A DNA stretch of 64,000 bases from Mycolicibacterium rufum (GTDB lineage: Bacteria; Actinomycetota; Actinomycetes; Mycobacteriales; Mycobacteriaceae): the NCBI RefSeq assembly GCF_022374875.2, contig NZ_CP092428.2:62001-126000 (forward strand). Reading direction: 5' to 3'. A program made the translations under genes and the position numbers. Positions 36,387-45,112 of the stretch are shown piece by piece; position 1 is the stretch's first letter, and each line of letters begins with the position of its first letter. The notes beneath the pieces were generated by a model that was given only the letters and a program-made list of their open reading frames with translations, ran no database searches and was not told the origin of the DNA.

Positions 36387-36983
36387 ATGCGTAGCGCGAA
36401 GCAATCACTCGCCGTCGTGGCAGCCCTTGTCATCGCGGCAGCCCAAGTCACCGGCTGCACCACTGGCGAGGATGCCGTGGCGCAAGGCGGTACCTTCGAC
36501 TTCGTCTCCCCCGGCGGCAAGACCGCGATCTTCTACGACCCTCCGTCGGCGCGGGGCACGATCGGCGATCTCAGCGGCCCCGACTTGTTCACCAACAAAC
36601 CGATCCGGCTGTCGGATTTCACCGGGAAGGTGGTCCTGATCAACGTGTGGGGCTCTTGGTGTGCGCCATGCCGCACCGAGACTCCAGAACTGGAGACGGT
36701 GTACGCCGAATACCGCGACCGCGGTGTGCAGTTCCTGGGTATCGACGTCCGCGACAACAGAGATACTGCACGCGACTTCGTCACCGACCGCAATGTCGAA
36801 TACCCCTCCATCTTCGACCCGGCGATGCGCAGCCTCATCACCTTGGGACGCACCTACCCGACCAGCGTGGTGCCGACCACGATGGTTCTCGACCGACAAC
36901 ACAGGGTCGCCGCGGTGTACCTCATGGCATTACTGGCCGAGGACCTGCGGCCACTACTAGATCGGCTGACCACCGAGCGCTAA
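36387..36983 (+). CDS. TlpA/ResA-like thioredoxin lipoprotein
   Basis: 198 residues with lipobox QVTGC (Cys24) and a thioredoxin domain with WGSWCAPCRTE (Cys92, Cys95), FLGIDVRDN and VVPTTMVLD (cis-Pro). AAGGAGG ribosome site. It likely reduces disulfides on the outer face of the membrane, for example in cytochrome maturation or metal-stressed proteins. A copy of its last third survives as a fragment at 19330. Confidence 0.9.
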   Translation: MRSAKQSLAVVAALVIAAAQVTGCTTGEDAVAQGGTFDFVSPGGKTAIFYDPPSARGTIGDLSGPDLFTNKPIRLSDFTGKVVLINVWGSWCAPCRTETPELETVYAEYRDRGVQFLGIDVRDNRDTARDFVTDRNVEYPSIFDPAMRSLITLGRTYPTSVVPTTMVLDRQHRVAAVYLMALLAEDLRPLLDRLTTER

Positions 36984-37169
36984 CACCTCGCTCAAGCCGA
37001 CTCGAAGTGTGACCTCGCTGCTGCAGCGTGCAGCGACGTGACTAGCCAGCGTGCGGGGGGTTGGCATACCGAGAGCGGTTCATCTCGTCTCTAGGAACAC
37101 TTTGGCGCCGCCGTGCTGCTGTCCACGACGCCGAAGCCGCGACACGGCAGCGACGACCCGACGTCTTGA

Positions 37170-37553
<384 letters not shown>

Positions 37554-37567
37554 CGAAGGGAATAACC

Positions 37568-37966
37568 ATGACACTGGCCATCTCCACGACACTACGCACA
37601 TCATTCGACGATGCCGTGGCGCGAACCCGAAAGGCATTGTCTGACCAAGGGTTTGGTGTGCTCACCGAGATCGACGTCAAGGCGACGCTCAAGGCCAAGC
37701 TCGACGAGGACATGGAGGACTACCTCATCCTCGGGGCGTGCAACCCGGCCCTGGCTCACCGTGCCATCGGCGTGGACCGTCAGATCGGACTGTTGCTGCC
37801 GTGCAACGTCGTGGTCCGCGCCGATCCTTCCACTGACGGGTTGGTGATCGTCGATGCGATGGATCCGCAGACCATGGTGCAGGTGGCAGACCAGCCGGGC
37901 CTCGCCCAGGTAGCCGACGACGCAGCCGCCAGACTGCGCGCGGCCATCAAGGCGCTGACCGACTGA
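37568..37966 (+). CDS. DUF302 family protein
   Basis: 132 residues matching DUF302: FDDAVARTRKALSDQGFGVLTEIDVKAT in the first half and LGACNPALAHRAI, IGLLLPCNVVV in the middle. The domain is a small alpha/beta fold common in sulfur or metal stress operons; its biochemical role is not known to me. Two conserved-type Cys are visible. Operon with cstR (14-base gap) and the exporter (2-base gap). Confidence 0.85.
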   Translation: MTLAISTTLRTSFDDAVARTRKALSDQGFGVLTEIDVKATLKAKLDEDMEDYLILGACNPALAHRAIGVDRQIGLLLPCNVVVRADPSTDGLVIVDAMDPQTMVQVADQPGLAQVADDAAARLRAAIKALTD

Positions 37967-37968
37967 TC

Positions 37969-38742
37969 ATGGCAGTAACCGTCACGCTGACCCTGGGCGC
38001 CGTCATTGGCGTATTCCTCGGCCTGCTCGGCGGCGGTGGCTCCATCATGGCCGTACCCGCGTTGGTCTTCGTGCTAGCCGTGCCAGTGGAGCAGGCAATT
38101 CCCATGTCGCTCATCGTCATTGCGGCCGCCGCAGCCGTCGGAGCGTTACCCAAGGTGCGGGTGGGCCAAGTCCAATGGCGGCTCGCCGGAGTGTTCACCG
38201 CAGTAGGCATCCCCGCCACGTTCATCGGTAGTGCGATCGGACGGCACCTGCCGCAATCGGTCATTCTCGTCGGCTTCGCCGCCGTGATGGTGATCGCCGG
38301 AATCCGTATGCTGATGGACGCTGCCGACACCGGAACAGCCTGCGAAGTCGGCGATTCCGACATCAACTGGCGTCGATGTGCGCCCCGATCCATCCCGGCG
38401 GGGATCGTGGTCGGCGTGCTCACCGGCTTGTTCGGCGTCGGCGGCGGTTTCCTCATCGTTCCCGCTTTGGTACTACTGCTCGGCGTACAGATGCCCATCG
38501 CCATCGGCACGTCGCTTCTGGTCATCGTCGCCAACTCCGCGGCCGGGGCGCTGACCTACGTGAGTCAAGGAACGATCGACTGGGGCATGACCGCGCTGTT
38601 CGCGGGCACCGCCGTCGTGGCATCGCTGATCGCCGGCCAGATCGGCACACGGCTGGACACCTCCAGACTCCAACACTGGTTCGCCTACCTCGTGTTCGTA
38701 GTCGCGGCGTACGTCCTGATCGACACACTCATCCTGCGCTGA
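37969..38742 (+). CDS. TauE/SafE-family sulfite/sulfur-anion exporter
   Basis: 257 residues, about eight helices in two repeats, with the family's glycine-rich motifs GLLGGGGSIMAVPAL near the start and GLFGVGGGFLIVPAL in the second half. In cst-type operons this protein removes sulfite made by persulfide oxidation. It lies between DUF302 and the MBL-rhodanese gene. Confidence 0.9.
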   Translation: MAVTVTLTLGAVIGVFLGLLGGGGSIMAVPALVFVLAVPVEQAIPMSLIVIAAAAAVGALPKVRVGQVQWRLAGVFTAVGIPATFIGSAIGRHLPQSVILVGFAAVMVIAGIRMLMDAADTGTACEVGDSDINWRRCAPRSIPAGIVVGVLTGLFGVGGGFLIVPALVLLLGVQMPIAIGTSLLVIVANSAAGALTYVSQGTIDWGMTALFAGTAVVASLIAGQIGTRLDTSRLQHWFAYLVFVVAAYVLIDTLILR

Positions 38743-38774
38743 CGCGCGAATCATCAAGAGAGAGGCAATTTTCC

Positions 38775-40112
38775 ATGCGTATCTCCATCATCGACACCTC
38801 CAGTCTGGGCGACCGTAGCTACCTGATCGACGATGGCGGTGTCGCCGTGGTCGTCGACCCGCAGCGCGACATCGACCGCGTGCTGGCGCTCGCCGCCGAA
38901 CGGGACGCCACGATCACCCACGTGCTCGAGACCCACATCCACAACGACTACGTCACGGGTGGCCTCGAACTGTCGCGCCTCGTTGACGCGGAATACGTGG
39001 TGCCTGCCGGCGACGACGTCGCCTACGATCGGCTCCCCGCCCGCGACGGCTACGTCATCGAGGCTGGGCCGATGCGCTTTGAGGTGCTGCACACCCCCGG
39101 CCACACCCACCATCACGTCAGCTATGTGTTGCGCCACGACACCCAGACCGCAGTCTTCACCGGCGGGTCGATGCTTCACGGCACCACCGGGCGCACCGAC
39201 CTCATCGGGGCCGACGACACCGAAACGCTCACCCACGCCCAGTTTCACTCGGTGCGTCGACTGGCCGGCGAACTGCCGGACGACACCGAGGTGTATCCGA
39301 CGCACGGATTCGGGAGCTTCTGCTCGGCAACGCCGGCCAGCGGTGACACGTCCACCATCGGCGAGCAGCGCCACACCAACCCGGCACTCACCTCCGATGA
39401 GGAGGCATACGTCGAGAACCTCCTCGCGGCGCTATCGGCATACCCGGCGTACTACGCACACATGGGAGTGATCAACGCAGCGGGGCCGGCCCCGGTGGAC
39501 CTGACCATGCCCGCGACCGTCGACCCCGACGAACTGCGCCGGCGCATCGACACCGGCGAATGGGTCGTTGACCTCCGCAGCCGAACAGCCTTCGCCGCAG
39601 GGCATCTGGCCGGCACCCTCGGCTTCGAACTCTCGGGCTCATTCGTCACTTATCTGGGCTGGCTGTACCAGTGGGGTGCCCCGCTGACCCTGATCGCGGA
39701 CGACCCGAAGCAGATTGTCGAGGCACGACGCGAATTGGTCCGCATCGGCGTCGACGAGGTGCGCGGCGCCGCGACCGGCGCCATAAACGACGTGAGCGCC
39801 GGCAGCGCCCTGCGCACCTACCGGGTGACCGACTTCACGCAGCTGTCGTCCGGCATTCCCTCCGACGCCACCGTCCTCGACGTTCGGCAGGACAGCGAAT
39901 ACGCCGAGAGCCACGTGCCGGGGGCGGTGAACATCCCGCTGCACGAACTGCTGGCCCGCGCCGAAGAGGTCCCCGCCGGTGAAGTGTGGGTGCACTGCGG
40001 ATCCGGTTACCGGGCGTCCATCGCGGCGTCGATCCTGGATGCGCGGAACCGCACCGTGGTGCTCATCGATGACGCCTTCACCAACGCCGTCGAGCTGGGA
40101 CTCGCGGCGTAG
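38775..40112 (+). CDS. MBL-fold persulfide dioxygenase-like / rhodanese fusion
   Basis: 445 residues from the ATG at 38775 (GAGAGAGG site). A metallo-beta-lactamase domain has the iron ligands in ETHIHNDYVTGG (His54, His56, Asp58; Tyr59 stands where many members have His) and HTPGHTHHHV. Two rhodanese domains follow. The first lacks an active-site Cys; the second has Cys408 in VHCGSGYRAS. It should oxidise glutathione- or mycothiol-type persulfide and move sulfane sulfur. Last gene of the cst operon. Confidence 0.9.
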   Translation: MRISIIDTSSLGDRSYLIDDGGVAVVVDPQRDIDRVLALAAERDATITHVLETHIHNDYVTGGLELSRLVDAEYVVPAGDDVAYDRLPARDGYVIEAGPMRFEVLHTPGHTHHHVSYVLRHDTQTAVFTGGSMLHGTTGRTDLIGADDTETLTHAQFHSVRRLAGELPDDTEVYPTHGFGSFCSATPASGDTSTIGEQRHTNPALTSDEEAYVENLLAALSAYPAYYAHMGVINAAGPAPVDLTMPATVDPDELRRRIDTGEWVVDLRSRTAFAAGHLAGTLGFELSGSFVTYLGWLYQWGAPLTLIADDPKQIVEARRELVRIGVDEVRGAATGAINDVSAGSALRTYRVTDFTQLSSGIPSDATVLDVRQDSEYAESHVPGAVNIPLHELLARAEEVPAGEVWVHCGSGYRASIAASILDARNRTVVLIDDAFTNAVELGLAA

Positions 40113-40123
40113 GCATCACAACG

Positions 40124-40141
40124 GAGGGTGAAGGAACCCTC
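40124..40141 (+). terminator. Weak hairpin after cst operon
   Basis: GAGGGT and ACCCTC form a 6-base stem around GAAGGA, 12 bases after the rhodanese stop. No T-run follows, so it may be a weak terminator. Confidence 0.3.
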
Positions 40142-40409
40142 GCCGCGAGCGCACGCAGCCAGACCCGATGCGGGAAGTGGATGGCATATACAAGCTCAGG
40201 GAAGTCGGCAACTGAGCCGCGAGCTTCAGCTTCAGGTGTGAACGGATTTGTGAACGAAACAGGGTGTAAAGCGCGAGACGAGGCCTAACGAGAATGACGC
40301 TGGAGACGCACTAAGTGACCTGACCTGGGTATTCAGGACACGGTTGACCGCTTGAGACGGCGACTGACCGGCTCATAACTTAGAGGTCGTAGGGGAAGGC
40401 CTCAATCAG

Positions 40410-40583
40410 CGACCCGTCGGGCCCCAGACTGCCCCGAGTTCAGTTGACTCGCGGTGTGCGAATTTCGGGCCGCGGTTGCGACTGGTGTGTGGAGTAGTTC
40501 GACTCCGGGTGAGCCTGCCGAGGGCACGTTGCCGGCAGCATCGGTGGTAGGTCCGCTCGATCCAGGTCACGATCGCGAACCAT
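40410..40583 (-). pseudogene. IS3-family OrfB C-terminal fragment
   Basis: Reading minus from 40583 gives FAIVTWIERTYHRCCRQ and LGRLT, which matches the end of the intact OrfB at 50512-51369 (IAIVTWIERTYHRRRRQ, LGRLT). After a frameshift it continues VELLHTPVATAA. The rest of the element is absent. It marks an old insertion and deletion between the cst and cadC-type cassettes. Confidence 0.75.
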
Positions 40584-40587
40584 TTTT

Positions 40588-40611
40588 CATGGATAATGAC
40601 TATTATCCATG
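40588..40611. promoter_or_regulatory. Perfect 10-base-arm palindrome with no intact target gene
   Basis: CATGGATAAT and ATTATCCATG are perfectly inverted around GACT. The A/T-rich arms resemble operators of ArsR/SmtB or Fur/Zur-type regulators. The only open frame after it (40609-41025, ATG inside the right arm) is not convincingly coding. Confidence 0.6.
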
Positions 40612-40940
40612 AACGTTAGCGAGATGCACTGCGGCGTATGCAGTTTCAGCCCTTTTTGTCACCGCGACTTATCGCGCGATGCAAGCTGGACCTCCGTGGT
40701 GACGCACACCGTCGTTGTCTCGTCGCACACGGGCACCCAGGCTGCGGTTCGTAGGCGCTCGATCCCTGGGGACTCCGCCGAGACGTGCCACAGGCACATG
40801 ATGCGCCTTTTTGGTTCGCTGAGACAGGGGTGCGCGGATCGCGACCGGTCACTTTGGTTGACCATAACGGTCGTTATCGGCTCAATTCTGTTGCACTGCA
40901 ATGTGTTTCATCTTATGCGGTTGCCAGAATCCCGCACACA
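40612..40940. other. Stretch without a recognised gene
   Basis: Lower in GC than its neighbours. A 138-codon plus frame from 40609 begins MNVSEMHCGVC and is rich in Cys, His and Arg, and minus frames of 68-80 codons also exist. None matches a family I know. This may be decayed DNA of a gene once controlled by the palindrome at 40588. Confidence 0.35.
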
Positions 40941-41195
40941 TCATGTGCCGTCTTCATCAGATGTCGGTGCGCGCCGCCCGTCGCAGTTGATGTCAAAGCA
41001 CCGGTCGTGCCGAGGTGGCCGGTAAGTGGTCGAGTCGCAAGCGCGGCAATGAAAGACGCGGTGCATGACGCCGCACGCGCACGCCTGGCTACCGACCAGC
41101 ACCCGACCCGGGCCGAGCGGATGGCCGTTAAGGCACGTCGGCGGCGGTCCCGGTTCGACCCACCCCCGTCGAGTCCACCGCAACCCGCCTGTCAT
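40941..41195 (-). CDS. Small Cys-rich zinc-ribbon-like protein
   Basis: About 84 residues if started at the ATG at 41195 (frame open to 41243). It carries ordered Cys/His pairs: TCLNGHPLGPG, ACACGVM, FHCRACDST and RCFDINCDG, the pattern of a small zinc-binding protein of a type found repeatedly in mycobacteria. Function unknown. It lies alone between the IS remnant and the DsbA-like gene. Confidence 0.55.
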   Translation of the reverse strand: MTGGLRWTRRGWVEPGPPPTCLNGHPLGPGRVLVGSQACACGVMHRVFHCRACDSTTYRPPRHDRCFDINCDGRRAPTSDEDGT

Positions 41196-41320
41196 CATTC
41201 GATCATACGTTCGATACGCGCACGCGGTGCCTTGATTCGTCACGGTGACGAATCATCTGTGCGCCAGTGTGACGCCCTGGTGCAGTGTGATGCCGCCCTA
41301 CGTCGCATCTGGCACGACGT

Positions 41321-41983
41321 CTATCCGCGCGCCAAGGCCTGGTCAAGTGCCGTGGAGAGGTCTTCGTAGCTGCGCGGCTGGATGCGTTCGCCGTTGAGGA
41401 AGAAGGTGGGGGTTCCTTGCACGCCTAGTGCGGTTCCGTCGGCGATGTCGAGTTGGATGCGTTCTAGAGTTGCGGGGTTGGTGTAGGTGGCGTCGAAGGC
41501 GCTCATGTCCAGGCCCATCTGCTGGGCGAACCCCCGGAACACGTCGTCAGCGGGAGTCTGCTTCTCGCCCCATTCCGCTTGTGTGTCATACATTTTGCGG
41601 TACATCGCTTCGAGCTGGCCTTGCTGGGCGGCGGCTTCGACTGCGCGGGCGGCGCGTTCGGCGTTGAAGTGCGAGCGCAGTGGGAAGTAGCGCAGCACGA
41701 AGTTCACCCGGTCGCCGTACTCTGCGCGCAGCTGCTCGATGGCGGGATACACCGCGCGACAGCCTTCGCACTCGAAGTCGAGAAACTCGACGAAGTAGAC
41801 GTCGCTGTCGGGTACGGCGTTGAGCCGGTGGCTGTTGTCCCGGACCGTCTGTCCGGTTGTGCCGTCCAGTTCGATGGTGGGTTCCGAGGCGGTGTCGCGG
41901 GCCGAGAGGAACACCGCGGTCCCGATCGTCGCCACCGCGATGACGAAGACGGTCAGCAGCACGCGGGTGCTGGTCAGGATCAT
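41321..41983 (-). CDS. DsbA-family thioredoxin, membrane anchored
   Basis: 220 residues from the ATG at 41983, preferred over ATGs at 41998 and 42004 because of an AAAGGGG site. One N-terminal helix (about 6-27), then a DsbA-type domain with FECEGC (Cys72, Cys75) and the cis-Pro strand GVQGTPTFFLNGE. It probably oxidises or isomerises thiols outside the membrane. Divergent from the CadC-like sensor with a shared palindromic promoter. Confidence 0.88.
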   Translation of the reverse strand: MILTSTRVLLTVFVIAVATIGTAVFLSARDTASEPTIELDGTTGQTVRDNSHRLNAVPDSDVYFVEFLDFECEGCRAVYPAIEQLRAEYGDRVNFVLRYFPLRSHFNAERAARAVEAAAQQGQLEAMYRKMYDTQAEWGEKQTPADDVFRGFAQQMGLDMSAFDATYTNPATLERIQLDIADGTALGVQGTPTFFLNGERIQPRSYEDLSTALDQALARG

Positions 41984-41999
41984 TCCGACCCCTTTCATG

Positions 42000-42027
42000 T
42001 TCATATCGACGTACTTTAGTATATGAA
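42000..42027. promoter_or_regulatory. Divergent promoter palindrome of DsbA-like and arsR-type genes
   Basis: TTCATAT and ATATGAA are inverted around 14 bases, overlapping the ATG of the ArsR-type gene at 42023. The AT-rich arms are of SmtB/CadC operator style. It could control both directions. Confidence 0.55.
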
Positions 42028-42412
42028 TATGACTGAGCCGGTGGATACCTGCGATCTCCTCTGTTTGGACCTGCCCCACGCGGAGGCCATCCGGGCCACG
42101 GTGCCCGACAGCGCCATCATCCAAGCCGCCGCCGCTGCGGCGCGCGGCCTGAGCGACGAGACCCGGCTGTCAATCGCGGCCGCCCTGGCGGCCGGTGACG
42201 AGTTGTGCGTTTGCGACATGGCCTGGGTGGTCGGACTGCCGCAGGGATTGGTGTCTCATCATCTGCGCCAACTCAAGAACGCGGCGCTGGTGTCCTCACG
42301 GCGCCAAGGCAAGTTGGTCATGTACCAGCTGACCGAACGCGGGCGCCAGCTGACCGACTCGGTACTGACCGGTGCAGGCGCGCGTGCAGGGAAGGAACCC
42401 GACCGTGTCTGA
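42023..42412 (+). CDS. CadC/SmtB-type ArsR-family metal sensor
   Basis: 129 residues. N-terminal Cys10 and Cys14 (DTCDLLC) and the ELCVCD motif (Cys62, Cys64) form the alpha3N site of CadC-type Cd/Pb/Zn sensors. The recognition helix region is LPQGLVSHHLRQLKNAALV. Its stop overlaps the GTG of the ATPase gene. A different sensor class from the CmtR-like one at 32849, so the two ATPases are regulated separately. Confidence 0.88.
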   Translation: MNMTEPVDTCDLLCLDLPHAEAIRATVPDSAIIQAAAAAARGLSDETRLSIAAALAAGDELCVCDMAWVVGLPQGLVSHHLRQLKNAALVSSRRQGKLVMYQLTERGRQLTDSVLTGAGARAGKEPDRV

Positions 42413-44537
42413 TGCATGCTGCGGGCCAAGCAACGACGTCGAACCCGATGCGGGTCCCGAAAGGCTCTGGCAGGTACGGGAATTGCAGTTCGCTGCGCTG
42501 GCTGCGGTCCTGTTGACTGTGGGCTGGGTCGTGGGGCGGGTCGGTTACGAGGGTGTCGCGGTCGGCGTCGAGCTGGCTGCGGTAGCTGCTGGCGCGATCA
42601 CGTTCGTGCCCGATGAGGTCCGCAATCTGCGGCATGGCCGTATCGGGGTCGGCACGTTGATGACCATCGCCGCGATCGGCGCGGTGGTTCTGGGTCAGTT
42701 CGCTGAGGCCGCCCTGCTGGGCATCTTGTTCTCGATTGCCGAAGGTTTGGAGCACTACGCCGTCAGCCGCACCCGCCGCGGGCTGCGCTCCCTGCTGTCG
42801 CTGGTGCCGCCGAAGGCCTCGGTGCTGCGGGATGGCACCGAAATCACCGTGGCTCCTGGTGATCTCGTCGTCGGTGACGTCATGGTGATCCGGCCCGGTG
42901 AACGGGCCGCCACCGATGGCACGATCCGATCCGGTCAGACGAGCCTGGACTTGTCGGCGATCACCGGCGAGTCGGTGCCCGTCGAAGCCGGACCGGGCAG
43001 CGACGTGTTCGCCGGTGCCATCAACGGCGGCGGAGCGATCGAGGTCGAGGTCAACGCCTTGGCCGCTGACAGTTCCTTGGCGCGGATCGTGCACATCGTC
43101 GAGCAAGCCCAGGAACGCAGGGGTGCCGGCCAACGACTGGCGGATCGGATCGCCCGTCCGCTGGTGCCGGCGATCATGGCGTTGGCCGCGGGCATCGCCG
43201 CGGTGGGCGCGGTGTTGGGTGACCCGATGCTGTGGCTGGAACGGGCATTGGTGGTGCTCGTGGCAGCCTCACCGTGCGCGCTGGCGATCGCCGTCCCGCT
43301 GACCGTGGTCGCGGCCATCGGAGCCGCCAGCCGCCACGGCGCCCTGATCAAGGGCGGCGCCGCGGTCGAAGAACTTGGCCGCATCAAGGTCGTCGCTCTG
43401 GATAAGACGGGCACGCTCACCCGCAACCAGCCCCGCGTCATCGAGGTGGTCACCATCGACGACCTGAGCGGGGAGGACGCCTTGCGGTGGGCGGCGGGCC
43501 TGGAAGCGCGCAGCGAACACCCACTGGCCCAAGCGATCCTGACTGCCGCCGGGAAAGCACCGGCCGCTGGCGACGTGACCGCAGTGCCCGGCCACGGCCT
43601 GCATGGTGACCTCGACGGCCACCGGCTGCGCCTCGGGAAACCCTCGTGGGTAGCCCCTGGACAACTCGCCGCCGACGTGGAGCGGTTGCAGGCCGCCGGC
43701 TCCACCGTGGTGGTGCTCGCCCGCGATGACGTGCCGGTTGCCGCCATCGCGGTGCGCGATGAACTTCGCCCCGAAGCCGCCGAGGCCGTCAGCTTGTTGA
43801 AGCGACTGGGGATCACGGTGGCGATGCTCACCGGCGACAACATCCGCACCGCCCACGCGGTGGCCACCGAAGCCGGCATCACCACCGTGCACTCCGAGCT
43901 GCTTCCCGAGGACAAGGCATCTCTCCTGCCGGCCCTCGCGCAGGGCCGACCCATCGCCATGGTCGGCGACGGCATCAACGACGCCCCCGCACTGGCCACC
44001 GCCGACATCGGCATCGCCATGGGCGCCATGGGCACCGACGTCGCCATCGAAACCGCCGACGTCGCCCTAATGGGCGAGGACCTTCGCCACCTACCCCAGG
44101 TGCTGGCCCACTCGCGGCGCGCCCGCCGGATCATGGTGCAGAACATCGCGTTCTCGCTGGCCATCATCGCGGTCCTCATTCCGCTGGCCGCGTTCGGCGT
44201 CCTGGGCCTAGCCACGGTGGTCCTGATTCACGAAGCCGCCGAAGTGTTCGTCATCCTCAACGCCATCCGCGCCGCCCGCATCACCGCCCTACCCGGCGTG
44301 ACAGCGGCGTCACCGCGGTCAGCGCCTCACACCCTCGACATCGGCCCAGCACCCACCCTCGGCGACCCCTGCTGCGGTCCCCAACCGGCCGCGCAGACCC
44401 CAGTCGCCAGCATCACCCTTCCCCTGGTCGCGTCGGCTCCTGCGCAGAGCGACCACGGGTGCGATTGCTGCGCCCCCACCGGATCTGCACCGGACGTCAA
44501 CGACACGTCCGCACCTGCCCGAGTCGACCACCAATAG
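42405..44537 (+). CDS. SPC-motif P1B-type heavy-metal ATPase with Cys-rich ends
   Basis: 710 residues from a GTG at 42405. Motifs: SPC (289-291), DKTGTL with Asp333, MVGDGINDAPALATAD. A Cys-pair CCGP is present at both ends: SDACCGPSND at the N-terminus and GDPCCGPQ in a C-terminal extension of about 75 residues that also has HGCDCCAP. These could bind metal and control pumping. It is paralogous to the pump at 33244, which lacks the C-terminal extension. Likely substrate: Cd, Pb or Zn. Confidence 0.9.
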   Translation: MSDACCGPSNDVEPDAGPERLWQVRELQFAALAAVLLTVGWVVGRVGYEGVAVGVELAAVAAGAITFVPDEVRNLRHGRIGVGTLMTIAAIGAVVLGQFAEAALLGILFSIAEGLEHYAVSRTRRGLRSLLSLVPPKASVLRDGTEITVAPGDLVVGDVMVIRPGERAATDGTIRSGQTSLDLSAITGESVPVEAGPGSDVFAGAINGGGAIEVEVNALAADSSLARIVHIVEQAQERRGAGQRLADRIARPLVPAIMALAAGIAAVGAVLGDPMLWLERALVVLVAASPCALAIAVPLTVVAAIGAASRHGALIKGGAAVEELGRIKVVALDKTGTLTRNQPRVIEVVTIDDLSGEDALRWAAGLEARSEHPLAQAILTAAGKAPAAGDVTAVPGHGLHGDLDGHRLRLGKPSWVAPGQLAADVERLQAAGSTVVVLARDDVPVAAIAVRDELRPEAAEAVSLLKRLGITVAMLTGDNIRTAHAVATEAGITTVHSELLPEDKASLLPALAQGRPIAMVGDGINDAPALATADIGIAMGAMGTDVAIETADVALMGEDLRHLPQVLAHSRRARRIMVQNIAFSLAIIAVLIPLAAFGVLGLATVVLIHEAAEVFVILNAIRAARITALPGVTAASPRSAPHTLDIGPAPTLGDPCCGPQPAAQTPVASITLPLVASAPAQSDHGCDCCAPTGSAPDVNDTSAPARVDHQ

Positions 44538-44573
44538 CCCCCAGCAGCTCGCCGCTCGACAGGAGCCAACTCG

Positions 44574-44918
44574 ATGCCACGGATCACTGAGCAGGCCCGC
44601 CAGGTCTATCGCGGTGAAATGACCGCCGCGAAACACGCCGCAGACCCCGCGTGCCGGTGGCGACATCTGGAGCGGGCCCACATCGTGTCCCAGCCAGATC
44701 CCTGGCTGCACACCTGCAACCACGCCGCCATGCTGACGTTGGCGCTACGCCAGCACGACCGCCGCGAAGCCCTGGGCCAAGTCCTGCGCCTCGTCGTCGC
44801 CGCCCCCGGCTCGATGACCGGTCGTTATCCCGTCGGCAACACCGGCCGCGTCGCAGCCGGCCTGATGACACCCATGCCCATCCCCGCCGACCTCGCCGCG
44901 ACACTCATCCACGCGTGA
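44574..44918 (+). CDS. DUF3703 family protein (intact)
   Basis: 114 residues: ERAHIVSQPDPWLHTCNHAAM, then DRREALGQVLRLVVAAPGS and YPVGNTGR. The conserved His and Cys could bind metal. It is the last gene of the sensor-ATPase-DUF3703 cassette, 36 bases after the pump, and the intact counterpart of the broken copy at 28460. Confidence 0.85.
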   Translation: MPRITEQARQVYRGEMTAAKHAADPACRWRHLERAHIVSQPDPWLHTCNHAAMLTLALRQHDRREALGQVLRLVVAAPGSMTGRYPVGNTGRVAAGLMTPMPIPADLAATLIHA

Positions 44919-45044
44919 AGCCAAGACCACTTCGAGACAACTAGGGCCTTGAAGCGACCCCAGCCTTGGAAAGAATGACGACGAGAACTGATCGGTCTTG
45001 AATCTCCCGAAGACGAGACATCGGAGATCAGCACGGCATGTCCT

Positions 45045-45092
45045 TGTCATACGCGTAATACTGTGTGACACTCTGTCTCAGGTGTCATACAC
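45045..45092. promoter_or_regulatory. Direct and inverted repeats upstream of RHH-YfbU gene
   Basis: TGTCATAC occurs at 45045 and 45083, and GTGTGACAC at 45063 is near-palindromic. Repeated short boxes just before an RHH gene suggest autorepression. Confidence 0.45.
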
Positions 45093-45112
45093 AACACGCT
45101 AAGGAGGGCGGT

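Noticed and set aside
40609..41025. 138-codon frame after the palindrome
   Set aside because: Promising start position, but the protein has no family features and overlaps the Cys-rich minus gene.
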